From Enterocola sp045654205 (GTDB taxonomy: Bacteria; Bacteroidota; Bacteroidia; Bacteroidales; Paludibacteraceae), in assembly GCA_045654205.1 (NCBI GenBank), contig JAZOMZ010000027.1, positions 1-35,573 on the forward strand: 35,573 nt of DNA, in the 5' to 3' direction. Both the position numbers and the translations under genes were made by a program. The notes beneath the pieces are model-generated. The model ran no database searches, had not been told where the DNA came from, and saw nothing but the letters and a program-made list of their open reading frames with translations. Of the stretch, positions 1 to 8,525 are shown piece after piece (within the stretch, counting starts at the first letter, position 1; every line of letters starts with the position of its first letter).

Positions 1-1
1 T

Positions 2-1143
2 ACTGATGGTTGGGAATTTAAATCAGGTGATAAAGAAGAAAAATCACCAATATTTAAATTTACCCATTATGGTAATTATAAAATCCAACTACATGCTGAA
101 AATATTTGTACTCCTAAAGAACACACATTCAATGTTCGTGTCAACAAGGACCCAGAAGTTGAGATATCTGCACTAGATAGTGCTTGTACCAACACACCAT
201 ACGAATTAAAGGATTATGTAAATTACGAATGGTACAATACTCCAGAAGCAGAAAGGACAATAAAATGGTCTGTGACATCAGCCAATAGTGCTTCAGCTAC
301 CTTTGATGATGACACAAAAGCCGAGCCTGTAGTAACCTTTGCTCAGCCTGGAGAATATACATTAGAAGTAGAAATTACAAACTATAATTGCTCTGGTACA
401 AAAACCAAATCTACTCAAAAGCTAATAGTTGTAGATGCTGACTTTGAGCTAAAGGTAGCGAATCAGGATGTTACAATTTGCGAAAACGATGAAGTTGCAA
501 TAACAAACACTACCGACGACAATCAAGGAGTTTCTTACTTGTGGTCTGTACTTGACGAAGCAGGAAATGAAACTACTGATGGTTGGGAATTTAAATCAGG
601 TGATAAAGAAGAAAAATCACCAATATTTAACTTTACTCACTATGGTAATTATACCGTAAAAGTAGCAGCAAAGAATATTTGTCAAACACGATATCATGAG
701 TTCAAAGTTCGTGTCAACAAGGACCCAGAAGTTGAGATATTACCACTAGATAGTGCTTGTACCAATACACCATACGAATTAAAGGATTATGTAAAATACG
801 AATGGTACAATACACCGGAAGCAGAAAAGACAATAAAATGGTCTGTGGCATCAGCCAATAGTGCTTCAGCTACCTTTGATGATGCCACCAAAGCCGAACC
901 AGTAGTAACATTTGCTCAGCCTGGAGAATATACTCTAGAAGTAGAAATCACCAACTATAATTGCTCTGGTACAAAAACCAAATCTACTCAAAAGCTAATA
1001 GTTGTAGATGCTGACTATTCTTTAGAGATATTAAATAAAGATACAATTATTTGTTATGATCAATTAATAGAGATTATTAACAAAACAGACGACAATCAAG
1101 GTGTATCCTATGTTTGGTCTGTGACAGATGAGAATGCTAACGA
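2..1143 (+). repeat. Two near-identical tandem 573-bp PKD-module repeats (third copy diverged)
   Basis: The sequence from position 1 recurs with a 573-nt offset (191 codons): the GDKEEKSP block is at about 20-60 and again at 593-633. From the VRVNKDPEVE block (about 136-460 against 709-1033) the two translated copies differ at only about 6 of 103 residues. A third unit with the same anchors starts near 1145 but is clearly diverged, and a weaker fourth begins near 1700. This is a recent in-frame tandem duplication. More copies may lie upstream, and repeat collapse in assembly is possible at this edge. Confidence 0.9.
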
Positions 1144-4100
1144 GACCACAGGTTGGCAATTTGAGGCTGGAGATAAAGAATCAAAAAAAACTAAATTTAA
1201 ATTCACAGAGCCTAAGAATTATATAGTTTCTGTAAGTACAAAAAATATTTGTACTACAAGAACATATTCATTCAATGTTCGAGTAAACAAAGATCCAGAA
1301 GTTAAGTTTAATACTTTTGAGACAATATGTAATAATAGAAAGATTACAATTGATAATAGTAAAGTAGAATATTCTTGGTATAATATGCCAGAGGCAGAGA
1401 GAGAAATTCTGTGGTCTATAACTCCAACTAATGGTGTGGTGGAAGAAAATATAGACACAGTAGAACCAAGTTATACATTTACAGAAACAGGTGATTATAA
1501 AATTTCTGTTAAGATTAAAGCAACAGGTTGTAGTAAGGCTTATGTAGAAGAAGAAATTACAATAACAGTAATTTCAGATAATCTAGATTTACAAGTAAAA
1601 CCAGATACAATAGCAGGTTGTGTGCCTCTTGATATTACATTTACAAATACTACTTCAGATACAGATGAAATTGTTTATAAGTGGTCTGTTGATAAACCAC
1701 AAACACAGTGGGAGTATGTACAAGGTTCAGAAACAGAGAAATCTCCAGTGTTTAATTTTAACAAAGAAGATGTATATAAAGTATCGTTAGAAGCAAAAAA
1801 TAAATGTAATACAAAATATCTAGATTTTGAGATTCAAACCTATGATGAAGTACACTTTGTATTAGATGCACTCCCTGTTGTTTGTGGAGAATATACATTT
1901 GATGCGTCATCTGCGCAAGAAGGACTTCATGTTACAGGTACTCAAAGTAATATTAAATCTATTAATTGGGTGGTATATAAATCTACTGATAATACAAATG
2001 GAAACTATCAAGTAGCACCTAGTGAAACTTATGAATTTACAGCTGGAGACATAAATACATTATTCCCAATTATAAAGATTAAAGAATGGGGCTACTATAA
2101 AATAGAATTACAAGCACAAACAATATGTAATGATGAGACTATTTCAACAACTATTGAAATAGAGGAGCCTATTGTTATAACAATAACTAAGCCAGATCCT
2201 TTATGTGCCAATATTCCAGACGAGTATAACCAAAACCCATATACACTAATAGTAGAACCAACAGATGGAGTATGGTCTTGGGCAAGTACAGTACCACAAG
2301 ATGAGCAAGATTTCCTTGATGCAAATAATAAAATATTCTATCCTAATAAACCAGGAACATACAATTTAAAATATTCAGTACAAAGAAAAGCATGTTATGC
2401 AGAAGATTTCTTGGAAATCATAGTTAAAGATTATCCTACATTAGACATAGGAACAGATATTTATGTTTGTGAGAAAGATCAAACCCCTGTATTATTAGAG
2501 GCAATGCCTAATGATGGGGTTTGGGAAGGTAATGAAGTAAGTTTTGACGGAAACAGTTATTTCTTTAATCCACCATTAATTGTTGGAAGTTATGATTTAA
2601 CATATACCATAACAGATGCTTTTGGATGTAAAAATAGAGATTATAAACAAGCTCATATACAACCATTGCCTAAAACAGAATTTGGTCCAGAGCACCATTG
2701 TTTGCCAGATCCTATAATATTTACTCCTGTAGTAGATGTTAATACTCATCAATTTACAGTTGATTATGGTGATGGAACTAAAGGAACTGAACTTACTCAT
2801 TTATATGATAAGATAGGTATTTATGATGTAAAACTTATAGTTACAGCTCCTAATGGATGCGTTGACTCTCTAACCAAACCTGTTTTAGTAGAGAAATATC
2901 CAGATCAAGAGATTAACATTGATGAAAGAACGGGTTGTTCTCCATTTACACCAAATATTAAATTAGAATTTGAATATATAGACCCAAATACATCATTTAA
3001 GTGGGATTTTGGAAAGTATGGTTTCCAATACACCGAGCAACCAACTCCTGTTACCTTTACGGCAGCAGAAAAGGATACAACTTATTATTTTGATGTAACA
3101 GTTAAGAATGTTTGTGGGGAATATACAGTGAGAGATTCTGTTAGAGTATTGGCTCGTGCTCAGGCTAGAATATTGCCAAGTGTAGATAAAGGATGTTCTC
3201 CTGTTGAAGTCGATTTCAAGAATGTAAGTGTTGGTAGTATTCAAAGAATGAAATATACATGGGATTTTGGAGATGGAAGTGAAAGAGAATATGGATTCCA
3301 AGCAACACATGTATTTACAGCTCCTATGGATAAGGATACCACATATACTGTAATGTTCATTGCAGAGAACACTTGTGGTGCGGATACAACTTATCAAGAT
3401 ATTTATGTGATTCCACCTGTAGTATTCCCACAAATTGTACTTGAAAATCAGGTAGGATGCGTGGGAGAAGATATTTGTATAATAAACAAGACAATGGAGG
3501 TAGAACCTCATCACGAAATTATTACATATCATTGGGATTTTGGAAATGGTATCATGTCTGACAATCCTACAGATACTTGTACTGTATTTGATACTCCTGG
3601 AAATTACACAATTAAGCTTACCATAACTACAAGTTGTGGCTCTAAGGAAACAGACGAGGCTAATATTAGAATATATGATATCCCAAAATTCAATATTAGT
3701 GCAGTAGATTATGTCTGTAGAAACGATTCTGTATATCCAAAAATAGAAATACTTTCTGATATTCGTGAGGTAGAATGGGATTTTGGAAATGGAGATACAA
3801 GTAAAGATTTAAACCCTAAATACAGTTATAAAATAGCTGGAGACAAAATCATTACAGCCACTGCAACAGAAAATAACTTTGCAGCATGTCAGGCAAGTAA
3901 GAGCATTCCTTTATTGGTTCGTGAATTGCCAAATCCTAGAATTGAATCTCTAGAAGCAGATTCATGTAGTCCATTTACTTATGCTCCTGTAGTGTATGAT
4001 GATGATGTTACTTATACTATCGACTACGAAAACAACGGTTTCAGAAATGGTAATAAAAAACATACATACATCAATACAGGATTGGAACCAAATATTTATC

Positions 4101-4768
4101 AAACTAAGTTTTATATAGAAGATAAATATGGATGTAAATCTGAAAATAATGGTGTTATAACTGTATATCCAGAACCTATAGCAAGTATTACTATTACAGA
4201 AGTAACCGAGGCAAGACCAGAAGTAGTAACATTCTCAAATACTTCTTATGGAGCTAATAATTGCAAATGGATTCTTCCATATTTAGGCATTAAGGAAACT
4301 TGTGAAGATGTAAAAGAATATTATTATGATAACATTCTAAAAACAACATATCTTGAGGTCTCAAATGAATATGGTTGTACAGATAAAGACTCTGTAGATC
4401 ATCAGCCAATGATGAAAGGTCTATATTTTCCTAATACATTTGTTCCAAATGGTATTACAGAAGAAGTAAGAACATTTAATGGGGTAGGTATAGGATTAAA
4501 AACATATAGATTGGAAATCTTTGACCTTTATGGAAACCTAATTTTCACTACTATATCTCTGGATGAAAATGGTTCTCCAAACGAAGGTTGGGATGGACGC
4601 GACCCTGCTGGCAATATGATGCCACAAGATGTATATACATGGAAGGCAGAAGCAGTATTCCTAGATGGCTCTGTATATACATTTGGAAACGATTATAATA
4701 ATATACCAGGAACAGAAGTGAACGATGTTACTCTGCATCGTGGTAGTGTTTTATTATTACATAGATAA
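2..4768 (+). CDS. Giant PKD-repeat adhesin-like protein with T9SS type B sorting domain (5' partial)
   Basis: The reading frame is open from the window edge, so the true start lies upstream; the first ATG at 272 falls inside a repeat and is not the start. The visible part (about 1,588 residues) is a chain of PKD/Ig-like modules of roughly 90-190 residues, with motifs such as WDFGNG and YTWDFGDGS. The last ~110 residues begin at PNTFVPNG and contain the FDLYGNLIF and GWDGRDPAG motifs typical of the gliding-motility-associated type B C-terminal domain that directs type IX export. It is therefore inferred to be a secreted, surface-attached or released fibrous protein, possibly an adhesin. The first two modules are near-identical at DNA level. 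The next gene, a PorP/SprF protein, begins 2 nt after the stop; such pairs recur in Bacteroidota and suggest a dedicated outer-membrane partner. The ligand is unknown. Confidence 0.92.
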   Translation, partial: TDGWEFKSGDKEEKSPIFKFTHYGNYKIQLHAENICTPKEHTFNVRVNKDPEVEISALDSACTNTPYELKDYVNYEWYNTPEAERTIKWSVTSANSASATFDDDTKAEPVVTFAQPGEYTLEVEITNYNCSGTKTKSTQKLIVVDADFELKVANQDVTICENDEVAITNTTDDNQGVSYLWSVLDEAGNETTDGWEFKSGDKEEKSPIFNFTHYGNYTVKVAAKNICQTRYHEFKVRVNKDPEVEILPLDSACTNTPYELKDYVKYEWYNTPEAEKTIKWSVASANSASATFDDATKAEPVVTFAQPGEYTLEVEITNYNCSGTKTKSTQKLIVVDADYSLEILNKDTIICYDQLIEIINKTDDNQGVSYVWSVTDENANETTGWQFEAGDKESKKTKFKFTEPKNYIVSVSTKNICTTRTYSFNVRVNKDPEVKFNTFETICNNRKITIDNSKVEYSWYNMPEAEREILWSITPTNGVVEENIDTVEPSYTFTETGDYKISVKIKATGCSKAYVEEEITITVISDNLDLQVKPDTIAGCVPLDITFTNTTSDTDEIVYKWSVDKPQTQWEYVQGSETEKSPVFNFNKEDVYKVSLEAKNKCNTKYLDFEIQTYDEVHFVLDALPVVCGEYTFDASSAQEGLHVTGTQSNIKSINWVVYKSTDNTNGNYQVAPSETYEFTAGDINTLFPIIKIKEWGYYKIELQAQTICNDETISTTIEIEEPIVITITKPDPLCANIPDEYNQNPYTLIVEPTDGVWSWASTVPQDEQDFLDANNKIFYPNKPGTYNLKYSVQRKACYAEDFLEIIVKDYPTLDIGTDIYVCEKDQTPVLLEAMPNDGVWEGNEVSFDGNSYFFNPPLIVGSYDLTYTITDAFGCKNRDYKQAHIQPLPKTEFGPEHHCLPDPIIFTPVVDVNTHQFTVDYGDGTKGTELTHLYDKIGIYDVKLIVTAPNGCVDSLTKPVLVEKYPDQEINIDERTGCSPFTPNIKLEFEYIDPNTSFKWDFGKYGFQYTEQPTPVTFTAAEKDTTYYFDVTVKNVCGEYTVRDSVRVLARAQARILPSVDKGCSPVEVDFKNVSVGSIQRMKYTWDFGDGSEREYGFQATHVFTAPMDKDTTYTVMFIAENTCGADTTYQDIYVIPPVVFPQIVLENQVGCVGEDICIINKTMEVEPHHEIITYHWDFGNGIMSDNPTDTCTVFDTPGNYTIKLTITTSCGSKETDEANIRIYDIPKFNISAVDYVCRNDSVYPKIEILSDIREVEWDFGNGDTSKDLNPKYSYKIAGDKIITATATENNFAACQASKSIPLLVRELPNPRIESLEADSCSPFTYAPVVYDDDVTYTIDYENNGFRNGNKKHTYINTGLEPNIYQTKFYIEDKYGCKSENNGVITVYPEPIASITITEVTEARPEVVTFSNTSYGANNCKWILPYLGIKETCEDVKEYYYDNILKTTYLEVSNEYGCTDKDSVDHQPMMKGLYFPNTFVPNGITEEVRTFNGVGIGLKTYRLEIFDLYGNLIFTTISLDENGSPNEGWDGRDPAGNMMPQDVYTWKAEAVFLDGSVYTFGNDYNNIPGTEVNDVTLHRGSVLLLHR

Positions 4769-4770
4769 AG

Positions 4771-5877
4771 ATGAAAAAGATTATATTTATCATATTACTT
4801 ACATTAGCTAGTATTCATGTCTTGGCACAAGATGCACGTATAGCACATCCATTCCTATGGAATTCGTACTATAATCCTGCCTATTGTGGTTCTGAAAGAA
4901 TGCTTAAAGTAGATTTGGGTGCTCAAAGTACATATTCTCATAAGCCTAGTTTGTTCCTGGATTCACATTTCTCTGTGGAGATTCCATGGGAAACATCTAA
5001 TGTGTCTTGGGGTACAGGAGTGAAGGTGAGCAATCAATATCAAGGTAGTGGATTGCTTAATATTGCTTCTATATCACCTGTTGTTTCAATTGGTGTTAGA
5101 TTATATACATCTAGCAATATATATAGTTTCCTACAAGTGGGAGTGGAATTTAATTCATATTCTACAAAAACTAATTTTAATAAGATTGTCTTTTCAGACC
5201 AATTGGACCCATACTATGGACTATATAAAGACTTTTCAGAAGAACTTTCATATTTAGCAGATGATAATATCTGGACATTTGATATGGCAGCCGGTATCTA
5301 TGGTCAAACTAGTATAAGAAATCATAGACTTCCTATTGTTATTAAATATGGATTTTCTGTATTTCATCTAGTAAGTGATAAGGAAAGATCTTTTTACTCA
5401 AAGGAAGAAGCTATTATACATATGCCTAGCTTTTATAACAGAAGATTTTGTGCAAATGTAGAATATGTGCAACCTATAGAAATTGGTCGTGGTAAAAATG
5501 TCTTTCTAGGTGGTTATGGTATATATGAATTTCAAGGAGGAATGCATGATATTCAAGTTGGGTTTAATACAGCATATAAATGGTTTACCCTAGGTGTAGG
5601 AGCAAAAGTAGAAAGATATACTCCAACATATACACTATCAAATATTATTTTAACAGCTGTATATAGCCAGTGGTTTGACAACAATAAATATAATCTTAAA
5701 CTTGCTTATAGTTTTGAGTTTCCAGTAACACAAGGTTTTGTGAGTGAAACATCAATTCATAGTTTGTCTCTTCATTTCTGTTATAACTATAGTACTAGCA
5801 ATCGTAGATTCTCATGTAAGAACTATAGTGCACCTTCTGATGCTGCATGGTATGAATATTCTAATGCATTGAGATAA
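4771..5877 (+). CDS. PorP/SprF family T9SS outer-membrane protein
   Basis: A 368-residue protein with a signal peptide ending near LASIHVLAQ. It is followed by the family hallmark region around residues 25-41 (HPFLWNSYYNPAYCG, matching the usual F-N-PA-AG pattern). The rest alternates Gly/aromatic strands as expected of an outer-membrane beta-barrel (GVKVSNQYQGSG, FLQVGVEFN, VFLGGYGIYEF). Family knowledge: PorP/SprF proteins associate with the type IX machinery and are often encoded directly beside a large type B sorting-domain cargo, to which they probably anchor or give passage. Here the start lies 2 nt after the stop of the giant PKD gene, so the two should be one transcript. The strong hairpin just downstream ends the unit. 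Confidence 0.88.
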   Translation: MKKIIFIILLTLASIHVLAQDARIAHPFLWNSYYNPAYCGSERMLKVDLGAQSTYSHKPSLFLDSHFSVEIPWETSNVSWGTGVKVSNQYQGSGLLNIASISPVVSIGVRLYTSSNIYSFLQVGVEFNSYSTKTNFNKIVFSDQLDPYYGLYKDFSEELSYLADDNIWTFDMAAGIYGQTSIRNHRLPIVIKYGFSVFHLVSDKERSFYSKEEAIIHMPSFYNRRFCANVEYVQPIEIGRGKNVFLGGYGIYEFQGGMHDIQVGFNTAYKWFTLGVGAKVERYTPTYTLSNIILTAVYSQWFDNNKYNLKLAYSFEFPVTQGFVSETSIHSLSLHFCYNYSTSNRRFSCKNYSAPSDAAWYEYSNALR

Positions 5878-5895
5878 AATTAACTTTCTGATTAT

Positions 5896-5937
5896 AACAA
5901 CACTGCGAACGCCCTCTCAAGCGTTCGCAGTGTTGTT
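5896..5937. terminator. Strong hairpin terminator after the PKD/PorP operon
   Basis: A perfect 17-bp inverted repeat (arms 5896-5912 and 5921-5937, left arm aacaacactgcgaacgc) with an 8-nt loop starts 19 nt after the PorP/SprF stop. There is no long T-run after it, but stem strength and position fit a transcription stop or 3'-end stabiliser. Confidence 0.75.
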
Positions 5938-6033
5938 TATGTCGGAGACTTACGGATTTAGTATTCGCTTAAAGGCAATTAACTTTGTTTTATAATTTTC
6001 TATTAAGGAATTGCCCAACACCTTATTTTTTAC

Positions 6034-6213
6034 TATCTTTGTAATAGCTCTTGTACCTCAAGCAAGGGTTAGCTCTTGGTTACATTTTGTGAGTGTAAAT
6101 TGTGTGGGGATATGCTATGTCCGTAATGCAATAACAAAGGATGTATAACGCAAACCTCATGAGCTGAACATCCATATTAACTAGAATTATTAATCTTAAT
6201 TTTTAATCGTAAT
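6034..6213 (+). repeat. Bipartite leader repeat, copy A (upstream of toxin-antitoxin pair)
   Basis: Two blocks are shared with 20966-21197. The left block (6034-6114) aligns without gaps over 81 nt with 67 identities and begins with a Bacteroidota -7 box (TATCTTTG) followed by a run containing gctcttg...cctcaagca. The right block (6175-6213) is an AT-rich 39-nt stretch, 100% identical between copies. Between them lie 60 nt of unrelated sequence containing a ggatgt/acatcc inverted repeat (6139-6144, 6168-6173). It looks like a promoter plus structured untranslated leader, but function is unknown. In the gene-free 5938-6324 stretch nothing else stands out except a ggcaatt/aattgcc inverted pair (5974-5980, 6009-6015). 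Confidence 0.75.
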
Positions 6214-6314
6214 TAATGCTTAAATTTATTGTTATACGTTCTCGTGACGGTCCTATTTTATATATGACCTAAATTTTCTTACATAACAACGTTACATATA
6301 TGGAAACATTTTAT

Positions 6315-6322
6315 TATTTTTG
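6315..6322 (+). promoter_or_regulatory. -7 box (TATTTTTG) almost touching the higB start codon
   Basis: The octamer matches the Bacteroidota TAnnTTTG consensus but ends 2 nt before the ATG at 6325. If it is used, transcription would begin at or inside the start codon, giving a leaderless toxin message. No clear TTTG -33 partner is seen, so the match may be chance. Confidence 0.35.
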
Positions 6323-6324
6323 CA

Positions 6325-6672
6325 ATGAAAATTAATTCTCATTTAAAAGTTCTTTATTCAGAAGAAACATTAGGATTCTTAGAAGAATTGCCTATTAAAG
6401 CCAAACAGAAGATTCTTTTCAATATAGAAAAGTGTATGAACGGATATATTGATAATGAATTGTTTAAGAAACTTGAAAATTCAAATATTTGGGAGTTCAG
6501 AACTCTATACAATGGTATTGCATATCGTTTATTCAGTTTTTGGGATGTTAATACAGATTCATTAGTGATAGTGACTCATGGTATAATTAAAAAGTCTCAG
6601 AAGACTCCTAAGAAGGAAATAGAAAAAGCAGAGAGATTAAGACTAGAATATTTTAATAATCAATTAAACTAG
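6325..6672 (+). CDS. higB: HigB-like toxin, RelE/ParE superfamily (Gp49 type)
   Basis: A 115-residue protein of the phage-derived Gp49/HigB family. The conserved core is visible: LEELPIKAKQKI near residues 19-30, LENSNIWEFRTLYNGIAYRLF at about 50-70 and LVIVTHGIIKKSQKTPKKEIEKAERLR at about 80-106. Family members are ribosome-dependent mRNA interferases held in check by the HTH antitoxin encoded next to them. Here the toxin precedes the antitoxin (7-nt gap), the order typical of HigBA. The pair sits behind a repeated leader element and between two strong hairpins, like a self-contained inserted cassette. Length is normal for the family, with no sign of damage. Confidence 0.88.
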   Translation: MKINSHLKVLYSEETLGFLEELPIKAKQKILFNIEKCMNGYIDNELFKKLENSNIWEFRTLYNGIAYRLFSFWDVNTDSLVIVTHGIIKKSQKTPKKEIEKAERLRLEYFNNQLN

Positions 6673-6679
6673 AAGAATT

Positions 6680-6985
6680 ATGAAACTTTATAGTCATGAT
6701 GAGGTGCTAGATAAGGTGTTAGGACCTAAAGGAAATGTAGAAAGAGATGAGCATGATGCTAATGTCCAGTCTTTTTTGATGGGTGAGGCTTTGAAAAAAG
6801 CTAGACTTTCTAAAAATCTTACTCAAGAAGAATTGGGTAGAATTATAGGTGTTAAACGTGCTCAAATTTCTCGTATAGAAAAAGGGTACAATCTTACTTT
6901 CGGGACAGTTTCTAAAGTATTAAAAGCAATTGGTGTGACAGCTTCATTGCATTTAAACGGAATTGGTAAGGTTGAATTAGCATAG
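6680..6985 (+). CDS. higA: HigA-like antitoxin, Xre-family HTH protein
   Basis: A 101-residue protein. An N-terminal segment (to about residue 32) is followed by an Xre-type helix-turn-helix at about 33-90 (ALKKARLSKNLTQEELG, VKRAQISRIEKG, FGTVSKVLKAIG). Such antitoxins bind the cognate HigB toxin and repress their own operon. The gene lies 7 nt after higB and ends just before a strong hairpin. Autoregulation at the 6213-6324 upstream region is expected, but no convincing operator palindrome was identified. Confidence 0.88.
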   Translation: MKLYSHDEVLDKVLGPKGNVERDEHDANVQSFLMGEALKKARLSKNLTQEELGRIIGVKRAQISRIEKGYNLTFGTVSKVLKAIGVTASLHLNGIGKVELA

Positions 6986-7010
6986 ATAACTTTATATAAA
7001 AACCAATTAT

Positions 7011-7053
7011 AACAGGGCGGAATTTGCATAAAAAGTTCAAATTCCGCCCTGTT
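7011..7053. terminator. Bidirectional hairpin between convergent higA and DUF3089 gene
   Basis: A perfect 15-bp inverted repeat (7011-7025 and 7039-7053; left arm aacagggcggaattt) with a 13-nt loop. It ends at the base before the minus-strand stop codon at 7054-7056, so it can terminate both converging transcripts. Confidence 0.85.
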
Positions 7054-8004
7054 TCACTTCGCTTTAAATGCTTTGATGCGTTGGTGGAAGTTTTGGCGGA
7101 GGTGTTCGCTATAGACCCATGGTTCGATGCTGTGGTAGTCGCCTGTGTTTAAAATGTTTAGGATGTTTGGCAGGTAACTGCCGTCGAAACCTTCTAAAAC
7201 TAGCACTTTGTATTCTGGGTCTAGGGTTACAGTAATGGTGTCATTTAGAGTGGCAGGAGTGCTATCTGTGCGCCAATTTACTGGGTTGATGCACATGATA
7301 TTTCCTTCGCACAATATTGGTTTAGAGTATTTTACATCAGAAACAGAATTGTAACAAATAGTTACGCCTGTGTCTGTGGAGTCTTGTGCAGCCTTTATCC
7401 AAGGAGCAGTTTCAACGTCTTCATTTGTTACTTTATATCCCAAAACGTATGCAGCAACCATTCTTTCTCTTACTTCTGCAGGCATTACTTTCATTAACTC
7501 TACCACAGATTTTCCGCCTTGACTAAAGCCTGCTAAAATAAACGGACGGTTGTCGTTGTTATTTTCAATATAATAATTGAAGGCATCGCAAATGTCTTTA
7601 AAAGAAACTTTGAAATAGCGATTGTTGATGGTGTCGTTATTGAGTGTTGCCCAGGTATCAAGCGTGATATGTCTGTAAAAAGGAGAGTAAAATCTATTGC
7701 CGTCTGCCATGTATTTTGACGCCTTGCGCATTTCTATAGACATATTGTCTAGGTGCTTTTGGTTGGTAATGTCGGCGTAGTGACAGGTGATGCTGTCAGT
7801 TGTTATCCAATCAAATTCCCATGTAGATGGAATATAAAATACATCGGCACCATCGGCATTTGCTCTGTCTAGCACGTTGTACCACATTTTTTCGTTGCTA
7901 TAATCTGGCATTGGCGGAATGTAACTTGTCTCTTTGGTGCAGTCAACACAACTTGTACTGAAACAGATGATGCTTAAAATGCTAAATAAAATGCTTGTTC
8001 TCAT
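7054..8004 (-). CDS. DUF3089-type alpha/beta hydrolase lipoprotein
   Basis: A 316-residue protein with a lipoprotein-type signal (hydrophobic run then STSC, Cys19). The DUF3089 features are present: GADVFYIPSTWEFDW near residues 52-66, mirroring the family's AD-V-FYVHPT motif, and the nucleophile elbow FILAGFSQGGKSV near 155-167, with Ser in GFSQG. Members are predicted serine hydrolases of unknown substrate. It is a single gene read toward higA, with its own -7 box upstream and a shared terminator downstream. It is divergent from the B12 uptake transcript, with about 90 bp between the two promoters and starts, but a role in B12 use cannot be claimed. Confidence 0.8.
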   Translation of the reverse strand: MRTSILFSILSIICFSTSCVDCTKETSYIPPMPDYSNEKMWYNVLDRANADGADVFYIPSTWEFDWITTDSITCHYADITNQKHLDNMSIEMRKASKYMADGNRFYSPFYRHITLDTWATLNNDTINNRYFKVSFKDICDAFNYYIENNNDNRPFILAGFSQGGKSVVELMKVMPAEVRERMVAAYVLGYKVTNEDVETAPWIKAAQDSTDTGVTICYNSVSDVKYSKPILCEGNIMCINPVNWRTDSTPATLNDTITVTLDPEYKVLVLEGFDGSYLPNILNILNTGDYHSIEPWVYSEHLRQNFHQRIKAFKAK

Positions 8005-8024
8005 TGCTTTACGTTTTTATGATA

Positions 8025-8032
8025 CAAAAGTA
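8025..8032 (-). promoter_or_regulatory. -7 box for the DUF3089 gene
   Basis: On the minus strand this reads TACTTTTG, an exact TAnnTTTG match 20 nt upstream of the ATG at 8004. The upstream DNA is T-rich with no clean TTTG at the usual spacing. Confidence 0.6.
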
Positions 8033-8059
8033 AAAAAATATAGTAAAAATAACTTAAAT

Positions 8060-8090
8060 TTTGGATATTTAAAAATTTGTATTAATTTTG
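8060..8090 (+). promoter_or_regulatory. Bacteroidota promoter of the cobalamin riboswitch transcript
   Basis: TTTG at 8060-8063 and TAATTTTG at 8083-8090 with exactly 19 nt between match both halves of the Bacteroidota consensus. Transcription should start around 8095-8097, right at the 5' edge of the riboswitch. Confidence 0.8.
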
Positions 8091-8095
8091 CATCG

Positions 8096-8280
8096 CATTA
8101 GGCGCTTAATCTGCTGTTCGGCAGATGAGTGAAAAGGGAATTTGGTGAAAATCCAAAACAATGCCTGTTGCTGTAAGTTCCTCCTTAAAAAAAGGACAAA
8201 AGTTTTTTACACACTTTGCCACTGGCCTAATGGCTGGGAAGGCGTAAAAACGGAACGAGTCAGAAGACCTACCTAACGCA
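8096..8280 (+). ncRNA. Cobalamin riboswitch
   Basis: Conserved elements of the cobalamin-sensing aptamer occur in order: a short hairpin with ctgc/gcag arms (about 8110-8124), ggtgaaaatcc (8144-8154), gcctgttgctgtaa (8163-8176), the gccactgg and gggaaggcg stretch (8219-8244) and the B12-box-like gagtcagaagacct (8257-8270). It sits just downstream of a consensus promoter and ahead of a cluster ending in BtuG- and BtuB-like genes, the usual target. Family knowledge: ligand binding lowers expression of downstream uptake genes when B12 is plentiful. Confidence 0.95.
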
Positions 8281-8525
8281 CATATAGATTTATCACCTGC
8301 AGGATTACGGGTAAAGAATCACATTAAGCATATTAGCCTAAAACCTTTTTCTTTGCCTTTTTTCTTTTGTGTCATATTATATGTAAAGGCAAATTGAGTG
8401 TAGATGTAGTCTATACTGTTTTTTATAGCATTGGTAATATATGTTTATAGTAATTCGTTATCCGTTTCCTTAAGGCGGGGATAAACCTTGAGCAAAATGG
8501 GACTTATTACTTTTAAATATGTATT
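8281..8525 (+). promoter_or_regulatory. Leader between riboswitch and first B12-cluster gene, with possible expression platform
   Basis: These 245 nt hold no gene. A 9-bp inverted repeat (tttgccttt at 8352-8360, aaaggcaaa at 8385-8393) with a U-rich loop could be a switchable hairpin for the riboswitch. The long distance to the first start codon (8526) leaves open whether control is by termination or by translation. Confidence 0.35.

Noticed and set aside
272..274. ATG at 272 as the start of the giant PKD gene
   Set aside because: The same frame is open to the window edge and the ATG-equivalent position lies inside a repeat unit, so the gene is 5' truncated by the window.
2993..3532. Long minus-strand frame (179 codons) inside the PKD gene
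   Set aside because: Antisense to a well-supported gene with PKD motifs; its product is a Cys/Ile/Ser-rich shadow with no domain.
5974..6015. ggcaatt/aattgcc inverted repeat as an operator or terminator
   Set aside because: Only 7 bp with a 28-nt AT-rich loop; could easily be chance.
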